Shown piece after piece: positions 20,540 to 31,597 of a stretch of 64,000 nucleotides of DNA (position 1 is its first letter; each line of letters starts with the position of its first letter). This DNA is from Magnolia sinica (Eukaryota; Streptophyta; Magnoliopsida; Magnoliales; Magnoliaceae): positions 65,728,001-65,792,000 of the forward strand of contig NC_080586.1 in NCBI RefSeq assembly GCF_029962835.1. The letters run 5' to 3'. Position numbers and translations under genes: made by a program. Below the pieces are notes generated by a model. It searched no databases and was not told the origin of the DNA. It saw only the letters and a program-made list of their open reading frames with translations.

Positions 20540-23203
20540 TGTAACATCCCGTCCAACCAGAACAGTGTCCTGGGGCGTCCACGTAGGATTTGTCATAGGA
20601 TCGTTCATTTAAAACACTCATGGTGAGGTACCACAAATAAATTAATCCAAGATTAGCCTAATTGAATAGACCAGACGGGTCATGACAGGACCAAGTGCGG
20701 GCCGTGAAACCAGATAGCCTGTTTACACTTAGAAACAGCCCGTGCGGGCTGTACAGCGACCAAGGAAGGTCAGAAAAATCTTAAAAATTTAGGGAGCCAT
20801 AGCTCTCACTAGGCTTGTTGTCCATCGCAGACCACGGACCCAATGGACACCTAGAAATAAATTATCCACGTCATCCCAGCGGTACTTGTCAAACGTAACC
20901 CACCAAGGTCAAAGTTGAAATTTGGCACTTGTAAGTGAAACTGAGATTCTAAGCTTTCCAGCCGTCGGATCTCTTCTACATTTACGGTGAATGTTTAATT
21001 TATTGTTCTACGTCTGTCCATAGAATCTGAGACTCGCTCATGAAATGGTGACTGTTGATCACAAATCGGACCCGTACGGACAGATCCAGCGTTCGATTGC
21101 CTTTAAATTTTGCATGGCCCTTCATCGGGCCATGGAACACCTACCCTATGAGTTTCAGGGCCAGGGGGCTACCAAAACTGCTCCAATCACCGGAATGGAC
21201 CCCACAGGGCCGTAAGAAGATCGGAACCGTATGATCAAACCCCATATTCGTTCATCCGTTTATTCCCAAACTTTGCATGACCTCTCATCGGGCCATGAAA
21301 ATCCTACGCCGCCGCCACAAGAATCGGTTCCGTTGATCGTCTAGGTGAGATCCTTCATTCATTTTCTTAAAACCTTTATGTTGAGAAGGGATTTGCATGA
21401 AATTCTAACATGCAAATGTGTGCTTTAGGGATTCCGGCCGATCGACCCCAAATCCACACTCCCAGGTCATTTTCCAAGCCTTCAATGATCCGAAGGTGCA
21501 GACTATTAAACTTAAGTGGCCTAACACCAATTGTAGTATGAGTCTAATGATTTTGTTTGCTTGGATGACATATTTGGAGAATCTAGAGAAACCTGGGAAT
21601 CATATAATTGTTGGAATTGTATGGAATTTGTATGTTTTAGTTCTCATATGATGTTGTTCATGCCTCTCACATGCTCGGTTACAATGGATGATTACATGTT
21701 CATGTCTTGTATGATTTCCTTATATGGTGTGGCTTTATAATATGTATGATTCATTGACTCTTGTGCGTTTTGGTTCTACAAGATGTAAGAAGTGCTTAAT
21801 TTCCTCACTAACTCACATAACACAACTGCACCTTGTTTATGATGTTGTTAGCTTGCTTGTATATAAATCTAAATTGCGTACGATAAATGTGGATGCATGA
21901 TATTGCCTATGCTAATTGATAATATTGATGTTTAGCATGTTATGGATGGTTATCAACCCTTGGGTTGGTCCGGAAATGAGGAGAGTGGGGGTGGTCCCGT
22001 TGGCAGGGCTACCCTGGGGCTAAACCCAAGGGTTTGGGCGAGTGTGGATGGGCGACAGTAGTTAGACTACATGGTTCACCTGTACCCGATGTCATCTGTC
22101 GCGTGCTTGCCCGACTCGTGCGGTATAGTTTATTTACTGACCAACCTTATTTATTAACCCTATTTGCTCACATATGTATGAAACCTAGAACAGCCTACAA
22201 CCATTGTAGCCCATCGATAACTAAATTGAAACCGATCCACCATCTCGTGGGCCAGGCATGGTAGAATGGGACACTGTGTTCGAGCTGTTGGCCTATGCTG
22301 GGGTGATGAACCTCCCTGTAGTGACTGTGAGTAATCCCAGCTCTTAGCACTCCCCATGTGCTTGAAGTTGGGGATGGAGAACCCGACGGGATCAAGGATC
22401 GCGGTGCCCTGCCCTCAGGCTTTGAGGGGCCTTGGCATCGCAACTAGTTGAGGCATTGATATGTGGGGTGTATCAGATTTCACAACTTGCTGGATGAATG
22501 GACTTAACTAAGAACTCGGCTAACACGATCATTGCATCACACTAGTTAGGGTGGCGACTCGGCAGTCGAGATCGCTCTGAGGGAGTGTTGGTCATACGCG
22601 ATCATTATATGAAGTCGCTCGAGGGAGTGTTATGACAAGGGCATGCATCATATCATCCGCCATGCATGCGCATTAATAAGATTAGTTAGGTGTTTATGAA
22701 TATTGTTTTCATTAAATTCATAATATAGTTGATGCCTGTTGTAACTTAAGACTAACGCCCACTGAGTTGATCGGGGACAGTGTTTTAAAACACCAACTAG
22801 ACTCTCCCGTAGTTGCAGGTGACGAGGAGTATGAGGAGCCTAGGCGAACTTAGACGAGGAGGAAGAGCTGTCTTACTTTCAACTGATGGACGGCTCTCCA
22901 CCGGCTTCATAAGCATGATTTGGATCGCTGAGCAGTGGGCTCAGCTCTATTCTTTTTGGACATATCATTCTTTTTTGTGGTTTTTGTTGGGCAACGCCTT
23001 GTACGACCCATTTATATTTTTGGACCTATATATATACTAGATCTCTTTCATTTCAGTAGACTTGTGTGGTTATGCTTCATGTTCCAGGAAATTCCAGGCT
23101 GCGCATTTAGACTGGATCGCATATTAATAAAAACCGGCTATAAGTGACCCCGGCAACTCGGGAGTCGAGTATGTGCACGACCCCTGATTTCCAGGGCGTT
23201 ACA
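20540..23203 (+). repeat. Chromovirus B 5' LTR
   Basis: 2,664 bp from tgtaacatccc to ccagggcgttaca. Compared with the solo LTR at 37392-40425 it lacks about 350 bp (junction near 21300, where 'ccatgaaaatcc' joins 'tacgccgcc'; the missing part corresponds to about 38130-38480). That region holds the leader start in the solo copy, so this LTR has probably lost its promoter region. It keeps a CTAG/GTGAG donor-like site (21341-21349), the palindrome (22779-22794) and TTGCAG (22813-22818). Confidence 0.88.
22779..22913 (+). other. LTR palindrome and acidic micro-ORF (B)
   Basis: The near-palindrome agtgttttaaaacacc (22779-22794) is followed by ttgcag and then GDEEYEEP. After a one-base shift the frame continues ELSYFQLMDGSPPAS-stop. 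This copy is broken but its C-terminal phrase matches the others. Confidence 0.4.
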
Positions 23204-23206
23204 AGT

Positions 23207-23218
23207 TGGTATCAAAGC
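23207..23218 (+). other. Primer-binding site, tRNA-Met-i type
   Basis: TGGTATCAAAGC, four bases after the 5' LTR end; complement of the initiator tRNA-Met 3' end with one change. Confidence 0.88.
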
Positions 23219-23740
23219 ATGGTTTGGAATCTCTTGGGCCATAGGTCATGAACCCACTAGCGTGTCTGCTGACTTAAGGGTAGACGCAACAGAAACTTAG
23301 GCATATACGAACCATCCTAGACCTCGAGCCTACGATCTTAGATGGAGAGTAAGCCTTCCAACGAGTTAGGATCGAGAAGCAAGGGCAAGTAGCAACGCTA
23401 AGAGACGAGTCAGAAAGTTATGCGGTGTTTTGACGTGTCGACGGAAGCGAGCCAAAGATCGAAGGATTTGACGGTCAGAGACCAAATCCAAGCCTGAAGG
23501 AGCAAGTTCCGGGCCAAATTTTATGGTTCCAACCTGTTCAAGGATAGATTCTTAGGGGCGAGTGAACTTTTACCGAAATTAGTGAAATGAGAGAAAATGG
23601 GATTTCGACCATTAACTGGGAGGAATCTCGCAAAGCCACTAGCTCATTGCGTAGATCGACTTCTCCTACCCCAAAATCATATGTGGCACTTCCCGGGGGG
23701 CATTTTCGATGCCCGGGAATGCCGAAAACCCTCCGGACCT
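23219..23740 (+). other. Chromovirus B leader, first part
   Basis: Non-coding leader. It aligns with 49905-50400 of element C (shared phrases 'ggcca.(a/g)ggt(c/t)atgaac', 'gatggagagtaag', 'cttctcctaccccaaaatca'). I see no gene. Confidence 0.55.
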
Positions 23741-23905
23741 CCAAATCGGGGTGGCCCCCTCCAAAACAGTGTGGCCCCCGCCGATCCTCCAGCAACCCAC
23801 GTGGCCCCCGCCGACTTTCCTAGTGGGGCACATGGCCCCTGCCGCCGTTCCGCGTGGCCCCTGCTGTCATCCAATGGGGCACGTGGCCCCCGCCGGGCTG
23901 ACCCC
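23741..23905 (+). repeat. GC-rich minisatellite (tggcccccgccg)
   Basis: About six irregular units beginning 'tggcccc(c/t)(g/t)cc', spaced 20-31 bp. Element C has a comparable 'gtgcccacgcc' array at the same leader position (50440-50580), with a different unit, which suggests independent expansion in a common hot spot. Confidence 0.7.
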
Positions 23906-24049
23906 CCTTTTGATTTCGAATTTGGTGTGGGGCCCACTGTCTTGTGTGCTTAAGGACCTCCAGCCCATCTCTCTTATTCCACTCAAAACCTTCCCAAGGA
24001 GGAGCTTCTCCCCTCTCAAACCTCAAAACCCTCTTCTTGACCCCCACCT

Positions 24050-24555
24050 CCTTAGCTTCATCTCAACCCCATCTCACCCATCATCTCCACAACCCCATCC
24101 TTAACTCACATCCTATTCTCAAGTCCAACCACAAAACCCCTTCAACAAACCCATTTCAAACCCATTCACCAAATCTCACTCCATACACTTATTCACCTTC
24201 AAAACCCACTCAAAAAAAAAAACCCATACACCCATTCACTCCCAAAACCCATTCCTCAACTCATCTCCATTTCTCAACTCCCATCCCCCAACTCCATCCA
24301 CAAACCCAACATCAAACCCACTCACAGATCCCTTTCCTCCAACAAAACTCCCAAGTCTTCTTTCTCACTTCCAATCCAAATCCATTTTTCCTTTCCCAAG
24401 TCCTATTTCTCCCAAACCACTCTTAAGTCTATCCTCAAAACCCATTCACCAACCCCACTCTATTCACTTAAGCACTCATCAAAACCCATCCAAAATCCCT
24501 TCCCAAATCCTACATAAACTCCTCCCCTATTACCTCAACTCCTTTCTCCAACCCC
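24050..24555 (+). other. G-depleted leader tract
   Basis: About 500 bp directly before the ORF1 start consist of C, A and T with only about six G residues (24061-24555), dominated by 'aacccattcac'-like words. It creates the 160-codon frame at 23944-24426, because TAG and TGA cannot occur without G; that frame is not a gene. The leader of chromovirus A is C-poor on the plus strand (G-poor in the transcript) at the same place. Confidence 0.8.
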
Positions 24556-25767
24556 ATGGGAAAAAAGAGACCGACTCCCGCCGAGCCGGGGCCGAGTCGA
24601 GAAAGGCAAAGTAAGAGGGCGGCTGATCTAAGGGGAAAACAAGCTCAGAAGCTCGATCTAAGAGGCGAAATGATCCCCAAATAGACAAGACACTCGTTGA
24701 AGATTTGGAAAACTTCTGCGTGCACTAAGTCGTCTTTGAGGCCTCCGTGGAGGAACATTTGCTAAGTAATCACCCCCTACTCAATAGGCTTATGGGGAAG
24801 GATTGGGGCCCTATGTTTTATGGAATCGAGAAGGCTGATGTAGGGTAGGCTAGGACGTTTTACACTCAAATTAGAAACCCTCAATTCGAGCCCCTATGAT
24901 TTGACATTATAGTACGTGGCAAGAACATCCACTTGGGGCTGAGGACCTTTCTGAATTAATGGGAGTGTCATTGGGGGAGGTGCAAATTGATGAAAAGAAT
25001 TTAGAATCGGGTCAAGATCGTGATGAACGGACCCGCTTCTTGTAAGGCCAACTTGCCCCATGAACGTGAGATGTCAGCCTGTATGCGATAGCCCTGACAC
25101 CTGAATATCGGGTACTTCACCGATATGCCACTTACAATATATACCCGAGGTTGAAGAACCGCACTGAGTGCACCCACTACATGGTGGAGTTCTTGTATCA
25201 AGTGGGTCATGGAGCGGATGTGTGCACCCCCAGCATAGTGCTCCATCAAATCGTGAAGGCCACAAGGGTGATACAGAAGGACGTAGCCCTTCCTTATGGC
25301 CGCCTAGTTTGCCATCTGGCCCGACAGTATGGGATAAGCGGATCGGATGAAGATTTTATATCGACACAACTATTGGGGGATGAAATGTTGAATAATATGA
25401 AGATAGGCACTGAACAAAAGCAGGCTTACATCGAGAAGTTTGAGGATGTCGATGAGGAAGAAGAGAAGGCGATGAAGATGATGAGGACGATGGGGGCGAG
25501 GAGGAAGGAGAAGGAACTGTAAGGGCTGAAAGTGCTGGACAAATTGAGGAAGCCGAAGGAGTCGGTGGTGGATTGCTTACTGCTTCAGACACACGCGAGC
25601 ACTGGGAAGTGCTTGAAGCCAGACTGACTAGAATGGAGTAAACCCAAGCAAGGCACCATGCAAAATAAGAGAAATGGAACAAGAAGATGTATCGGGCTAT
25701 AAAGGCCCTGATCTGCTGCAGTAAAGGGGAAGAAGCACCCCCGCTTTCGCCTGATTCAGATGAGTAG
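24556..25767 (+). pseudogene. ORF1 upstream of gag, broken
   Basis: It starts MGKKRPTPAEPGPSRERQ at 24556 and ends with a stop at 25765-25767 after EEAPPLSPDSDE, 404 codons in all, close to the 417 of chromovirus A. Recognisable parts are FYTQIRNPQFEPL and IIVRGKNIHL (about 24850-24940), matching the chromovirus A segment that resembles the 'putative plant transposon protein' domain, then VEFLYQVGHGADVCTPSIVL and LPYGRLVCHLARQY (25185-25335), LNNMKIG, and an acidic run with many E and D (25440-25520). The order equals that of chromovirus A. There are several stops and at least three frame changes. Function unknown; it is a candidate accessory structural or targeting protein. Confidence 0.72.
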
Positions 25768-26122
25768 CGCCACGACCTTACTGATAACTAGTAGTTGCTT
25801 GAAGCCGATTAGACCTAATCCCCTGTACTAGAAGATAGTTAGGACTTTTGCTTAATTAGATTATATTTTCTTTTCATCTAGCATGTTTAGTGATGCTTGT
25901 AATCCATGCTGTAACATGTTATTGGCCATACCTATGGTATCTTGAAATCAATGTGAATATATGGATTGCCTCGAAAATTTCTTGCCGCCGTAAATAAAAT
26001 ACTTGCATGTATAATTGCCTATGTTAATGAATAGAATACATATGCATCTTGTGCATCTACGCATGGCTTTGGTGTGAGTAATATTCTATTACCTAACCTA
26101 TCCTAGGACGTTCTTCCAGGAA
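25768..26122 (+). other. Spacer between ORF1 and gag
   Basis: AT-rich spacer with no ORF; equivalent to 11936-12226 of chromovirus A. A separate promoter or internal ribosome entry for gag cannot be judged from sequence. Confidence 0.5.
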
Positions 26123-27308
26123 ATGCCTCCTCGACCGAAGGGTCAATATGTCTGCCTCCCTCATGGTGGCTTGGCCGAGAGGGACCAAATTTTCGACGAT
26201 CAACAAGGCCCTCATGGGGTGAGCGGTTCCCAAAATACGGGTAGCACTACCCACGAGGTGGCCCTGAATGTGCCACCGTGGCAAGCCGCAGCACCCACAC
26301 CTCCCTCGCCACAGGCCATAGATCAAATGGGCCAGATGTTGCTTCTCATGCAACAACAGCAGCAAATGATGGCTACTATGATGGGAGCTATGGCCCATAA
26401 CATGAGTATGTTGTAACCGGCACAACCAGGCTTAGCCACGCCCATAAACAACATAAGCAATCTGTTTGAGCGGTTTCAATGGTATAGGCCGCCCACTTTT
26501 GCTGGCACCCACCACCCCGAGGAAGCGAAATATTGGCTCAACCGAGTCATCAAGCTACTTCAGCCTCTCCACTGTTCTGAAGCAGAGAATGTCGAGCTCC
26601 TCTCATACCTCTTTGAGAAAGAGGCAGACCTATGGTAGGAGAGTGTTCTCCAGTCCATTCCCGAGAACCACGTGTGGACGTGGGAGGAGTTTGAGAGCCG
26701 ATTCAATGAGAAGTACTTCCCTCAGACGTACCAACATGAGAGGAAAAATGAATTCCACTGCCTCCAACAAGGGGGGATGACCATAGCGCAATACGAGAAC
26801 CATTTTACAGAATTTTTACCCTACACTTCCGAAATGATCGCCAACAAGGCAATTCACTGCGGGGTTAAGGAGTGGCATCTACTCAAAGATGTGTTGTGTG
26901 AGCATCCGGACCTATGCCGAGCTTGTCGAGATGTCTATATGGGTGGAACAGAACGAGGAACGAGTCTCACGGACCCATTCACAACTGGGGCCATGAAACA
27001 GGATGGAGGGACCGTCCTCTTCTTTTGTCAGGAAAAGGCCACGCTCGAATTCTCCTCCCAGGCTTGTTGCCGCACCGGCACCTCCTACACGACCTACCCA
27101 GATATGCAACTACTGTAGGAGGATAGGTCACTCTGAGCCTTACTATTTTACAAGAATGAGGGACCTTGGCTTCATGCCTCCTCAACGCAACAATAGACCC
27201 CCACAACAAGCATTGCAGATTCCTCCCCTACGGACAATGGGGCCTAGCCAGCAGTTCCATTATCCTCCTGCACCTCAAGCTAGGCCGCCACAACGGCCTA
27301 TGCCGTGA
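26123..27308 (+). pseudogene. gag: Chromovirus B gag
   Basis: The start is ATG 26123 (MPPRPKGQYVCLPHGG). A proline-rich N-terminus and a methionine/glutamine-rich stretch (LLLMQQQQQMMATMMG) precede the gag core: FERFQWYRPPTFAGTHHPEEAKYWL, FEKEADLW, WEEFESRFNEKYFPQTYQ, CLQQGGMTIAQYE. The frame shifts near 26860 to IYSKMCCVSIRTYAELVEMSIWV-like sequence, and a stop follows the LG in SQLGP. The zinc knuckle reads CNYCRRIGHSEPYY: the fourth ligand, normally Cys, is Tyr, so metal binding is probably lost. TGG to TAG changes a tryptophan to a stop at about 26637. Confidence 0.85.
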
Positions 27309-27392
27309 CCGAACTTTCCATTACAGGCATGGGTACATGCATTAGCGGCCGAGGGCCAGGATGCAGTCATCCCCACTCCTACGACCTTCTAG

Positions 27393-27836
27393 GTGATGGC
27401 CCACGTACAAGGTACTCCCATATTTCTGTTGGTGGACACCGGGTCCACTGCTTCTCTTATTTCACATGCAACCGTCAAGCATCTAGGACTACACCCTACC
27501 CTATTCATTGGAGTAAAGATCATTGCCGACGCCGATACTTTCTCAGAAGCAACGAAGATATGTCGTGATTGCCCCATTGACTTGGGATGCAAGGTGGCGC
27601 TTGTGGATTTGATAGTGACCAAGATCTTCCATTATGACGTCATCCTGGGCATGGACTGGTTGACCATGATGAAGGCAGAGATCGACTGTGACACTCTGAC
27701 AGTGAAAATATACGAAGGCAACGACACTTCCCTCACATTCCCAGTCCAGGTTAGCCACGATCGTAGGATTTTGTGTTATGCTTCATTGGAGGACGGTTAT
27801 GATGGGCCCTCGATAACATGCACACCCGTGGTCTAA
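27393..27836 (+). pseudogene. Aspartic protease domain
   Basis: 147 residues with the active-site loop LVDTGSTASLIS (the usual family form is DTGS) and the downstream VILGMDWL motif that ends the retroviral-type protease fold in Ty3/gypsy elements. It would cut the Gag-Pol polyprotein after dimerising. The frame ends at a stop just before the RT linker (27834-27836), so the polyprotein is interrupted here. Confidence 0.85.
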
Positions 27837-28525
27837 TATTTTTGGGATGTGTTTAAAGCCATACCTGAACTTCCATCGCGACATGAGATAGACTTCACGA
27901 TCGACTTGACTCCGGGTGCCAAGCCCATCTCCTTGCCTACTTACTGCATGCCCCCATGTGAGATAGAAGAGCTGAGATCTTAAATTGACAAATTGCTAGA
28001 GTTTGGCTTCATCCGATCCAGTGTCTAGCCTTGGGGAGCCCTGGTCCTATTTGTGAAGAAGGATGACTCATTATGTCTATGCGTAGATTACAAGAGATTG
28101 AACCAAGTGACGGTTCGGAACAAATACCCGTTGCCCAGGATTGATGACTTGTTTGACCAGCTGAGGGGTGCACAATACTTCTCAAAGATCGATCTACAAT
28201 CAGGGTACCAACAGCTGCGAGTCAGGGATGAGGATATACAGAAAACGGCTTTCAGAACCTATTTTGGCCATTATGAGTTCCTAGTTATGTCGTTCGGGCT
28301 CACCAATGCTCCAGTGGTATTCATAGACCTCATGAACAGAGTCTTTAGGCCGTTCTTATACAGATTCATCATTGTATTCATCGACGACATATTGATTTAT
28401 TCAAAGAGTCGTGAAGAGCATGAAGAGCATTTAAGGGCGGTCCTTGAAACCCTTAAGAAAAATCAGTTGTTTGCACAATTTAGAAAATGAGACTTCTGGA
28501 AGGAGGAGGTCAAATTTCTAGGACA
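27837..28525 (+). pseudogene. Reverse transcriptase domain
   Basis: The frame runs FWDVFKAIPELPSRHEIDF, then after stops at about 27981 and 28027, [65 protein letters not shown], and the catalytic box [10 protein letters not shown] (FIDD). The palm and fingers motifs are complete. A third stop (about 28488) replaces the Cys of the usual SKCEFW. Converts the genomic RNA to cDNA in intact relatives. Confidence 0.9.
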
Positions 28526-29183
28526 TGTGATGTCCAAAGAAGGTATTTTCATGGACCTCGCCAAGGTGGCAGTTGTGCAAGATTGGAAGCAACCGAACTC
28601 AATTACGGAAGTGAGAAGTTTCCTCGGTCTCGCAGGCTATTATCGAAGATTCATCAGGGACTTTTCAAAAATAGCTCGACCGCTATCCCAGCTTACACGG
28701 AAAGACCTTAAATTTGCCTGGAATGAGAAGGTGGAAGTGGCCTTCCAAGAGTTGAAAGAGAAACTAACATCAGCACCTGTACTTGTGTTACCTGAGCAAG
28801 GGGTCAAGTACACTGTCTATACGAACGCCTCTCAAGTGGGCTTGGGTTACGTGCTCATGCAGAAGGACAGGGCAATTGCTTATGCGTCTCGGCAGTTAAG
28901 GAAACATGAGGAGAACTACCCTACACATGACCTCGAGCTTGTAGCGGTAGTTTTCGCATTGAAAATTTGGAGACATTACCTCTATGGTGAGGAGTTTGAG
29001 CTCTTCTGCAATCATAAGAGTCTCAAATATATCTTCACTCAAAGGGACCTGAACATGAGACAACGTCGCTGGATGGAAACATTGAAAGACTTCAAGTTCG
29101 ATGTCTCATATCACCCTGGCAAGGCCAATTTGGTGGTGGACACCTTGAGTCGCAAAAATACCATTGAATTTTGGCCCCGCTAA
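28526..29183 (+). pseudogene. RT thumb and RNase H domain
   Basis: The frame contains [23 protein letters not shown] and the RNase H region. Two catalytic carboxylates are changed: the DAS motif reads YTNAS and the DHKSL motif reads CNHKSL, both Asp to Asn by a G-to-A change. The glutamate ([20 protein letters not shown]) and last aspartate (VVDTLSRK) remain. RNase H activity would be lost. It ends at 29183 and integrase continues in another frame. Confidence 0.88.
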
Positions 29184-30480
29184 TGGTGAGAGAGTGGGAC
29201 ATGGTGGAATTTGTTTGGGACTTCGACATGAAGCTAACCGTAGAGGAGCCGTACGAGGTCATAGCCCACATTCAGGCCCAACCACTGATTAACAGTAAAA
29301 TCATTGAAGCCCAAGAGGGCGATGAGCTATTGAAGAAGATGAGAGAAAGAGCAAAGAATGATATGAGGTCCGAGTGGAGAGTCGGCACCGATAGGGGATT
29401 ACGATACCGAGGCCACCTTTGTGTTCCAAACCTTAAAGGATTACGGGAAGAAACTCTAATTGCCGCTCACAACTCCAAGTTGGCGATGCATCTTGGTAGT
29501 ACTAAAATGTACAGGGATCTAAAGCAAAACTATTGATGAGACAACATGAAGGAGTAGCGAAGTATGTGTTCCGATGCCTTACGTGTCAACATGTCAAAGC
29601 CAAGCACCGCCGACCGCCGGGCCTTTTGCAACCCATGCCCATAGCAGAATGGAAATGGGATTTCATATCAATGGATTTCATTTTCAGTCTGGCCAAGACC
29701 AGAAAGGGGCATGATTCGATATGGGTGATTGTGGACAGGCTAACCAAATCAGCCCATTTCCTGCCGATCAAGATTTCTAGCTCCGCCGATGATTTGGCGA
29801 AGTTGTATATTAAGGAGATAGTGCGACTCCATGGCGTCCCATTGGAAACTGTGTCAGACCGGAATACTCGATTCACGTCGATCTTCTGGACCTGCATCCA
29901 AGAAGCTATGGGAGTGAAGATGAAGTGTAACACCGCCTTCCACCCACAGACAGACAGGCAAACCGAGCTGATGAACTAGATATTGGAGGACATGTTGCGG
30001 GCTTGTGTACTGAATTTTCGAGAGAGTTGGGACGACTGCCTCCCATATGCCGAGTTCGCCTATAACAATAGCTTCCAGGCTAGCATCGGTATGACGCCTT
30101 ACAAGGTGTTGTATGGGCGTCCGTGATAAGCCCCGCATTATTGGGAAGAAATTGGCGAGAAGAGCTTACTAGGACTGGATTTAGTGCGGATTATGACCAA
30201 GAAGATTGGAATTATCCGGCGCCACCTCTTGATGACTCAAAGCAGGCAGAAAAGCTATGCCGACACAAGGTGGAGGGACTTGGAATTTGAAGTTGGGGAC
30301 CACGTATTTCTCAAAATCTCCCCAATGAAGGATGCTTTACGCTCCGGCAAGAAGGGAAAGCTCATGCCACGATTCATTAGGCCCTTCCTGATTTTAGACC
30401 ACGTAGGTGCAGTTGCCTATCGTTTAGCCCTACCTAGCCGCTTGTCAGAGTGCACAACATCTTCCATGTATCCATGTTGA
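29171..30480 (+). pseudogene. Integrase (chromovirus B)
   Basis: The linker (DELLKKMRERAKNDMRSEWRVG) and H2C2 finger (AAHNSKLAMHLGSTKMYRD...RCLTCQHVKAKHRR) are followed by the core WKWDFISMDF, VDRLTKSAHFLPI, LHGVPLETVSDRNTRF and FHPQTDRQTELMN, so the D, D and E residues are present. A stop and shift occur at about 29535, a stop after ELMN (about 29978) and one after YGRP (about 30123). The C-terminal part has QKSYADTRWRDLEFEVGDHVFLKISPMK and RFIRPF. Confidence 0.88.
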
Positions 30481-30735
30481 GGTAGTATGTCCCCGATCTT
30501 TCGCACATCATCAAGTGGGAGCATGTGGAGCTCAAGAAAATTACCACATATATTCTCCGACCCACTAAAATACTAGATAGGAAGGAGCAGGTCTTATGCA
30601 ACAAGGTCATCCCATTGGTCAAAGTACTGTGGACCCATCACGATTAAGAAGAGGTCACTTGGGAGAAGAAAGCAGAAGTCACCAAGCATTACCCAACCCT
30701 GCTTCAACAATACAAACAAGTACAAATTTCGAAGA
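30440..30735 (+). pseudogene. Chromodomain tail of chromovirus B
   Basis: After a frameshift, VRVHNIFHVSMLR leads into YVPDLSHIIKWEHVEL, ILDRKEQVLCNKVIPLVKVLWTHHD-stop-EEVTWEKKAEVTKHYP. It matches the chromovirus A chromodomain residue for residue in the core, with a stop before EEVTWE. Confidence 0.78.
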
Positions 30736-30749
30736 TAAAATTTATTTAT

Positions 30750-30762
30750 AAGGGGGGTAGAT
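30750..30762 (+). other. Polypurine tract of chromovirus B
   Basis: aaggggggtagat directly before the 3' LTR start at 30763. Confidence 0.88.
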
Positions 30763-31268
30763 TGTAACGTCCCGTCCAACCAGAATAGTGTCCTGGGGCG
30801 TCCAAGTAGGATTTACCACAGGACCGTTCGTTTAAACCACTCATGGTGAGGTACCATAAATAAATTAATCCAGGATTAACCCAATTGAATAGACCAGATG
30901 GGTCATAACAGGACCAAGTGCGGGCCGTCAAGCCATATAGCCTGTTTACACTTAGAAGCAGCCCATGCGGGCCATACAACGACTAAGGAAGGTCATAAAA
31001 ATCTAAAAAAATTAGGGAGCCATAGCTCTCACTGGGCTTGTGGTCCATCGTGGACCACAGACCCAGTAGACACTGAGAAATAAATTATCCACGTTGTCCC
31101 AGCGGCACTTGCCAAATGCAACCCACCAAGGCCAGAGTTGAAATCTGACACTTGTAAGTGAAACTGAGATTCCAAGCTTTCCAGTCGTCGGATCTCTTTT
31201 ACATTTACGGTGAAGGTCTAATGTATTATTCTACGCCCGTTCATAGAATCTGAGACCCAATCGTGAGA
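30763..31268 (+). repeat. Chromovirus B 3' LTR, truncated
   Basis: It starts tgtaacgtcccgtccaacc and follows the 5' LTR to about 21040 of that copy ('gaatctgagac'), then leaves it abruptly at 31268 and enters the CACATGTG cluster. Only about 506 of 2,664-3,034 bp remain. Confidence 0.88.
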
Positions 31269-31597
31269 CATTAGGTCACATGTGCCACATGTGCCAAATG
31301 AGACATTGTCCACCTTCAGTCATGCCCCACACATACCACTATGCTACATGTGCCACCATCCATCTAATCTTGTGGCCCACATGTATAAAGAGCTCCTAAT
31401 GACTAATGTGCCACATGTATCACCATCCATCTTCTCTTACACCTCACATGTGCTATTGTGCCACATGTACCACCATTCATCTTACTTGTGCCCTACATGT
31501 GCAAAAAACCCCACATGTGTCAATTTGCCACATGTGCCATTGTCCATCTTCAATTCTGTAAACATGGCACGTGCCAATGGTGCTAATGTCCACAAGT
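31269..31597. repeat. CACATGTG cluster
   Basis: Dense recurrence of 'cacatgtgccac' with 'catcttc' spacers; the same vocabulary as 19500-20170, 35840-36030 and 36390-37030. No coding sign. Confidence 0.65.

Larger units (their letters stand above)
20540..31268 (+). mobile_element. Chromovirus B (Ty3/gypsy), near full-length
   Basis: The plus-strand order is 5' LTR (20540-23203), tRNA-Met-i primer site, leader, ORF1, gag, aspartic protease, RT, RNase H, integrase, chromodomain, polypurine tract and a 3' LTR that breaks off after 506 bp at 31268. All coding parts carry stops or shifts. The sequence before the 5' LTR is gcatc; the right target site is lost. It is the same superfamily as chromovirus A, in opposite orientation, and is the best guide to what A has lost. 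Confidence 0.9.

Noticed and set aside
23944..24426. 160-codon plus frame
   Set aside because: It lies in the G-depleted leader, where TAG and TGA cannot arise; proline/threonine/serine-rich with no motif.
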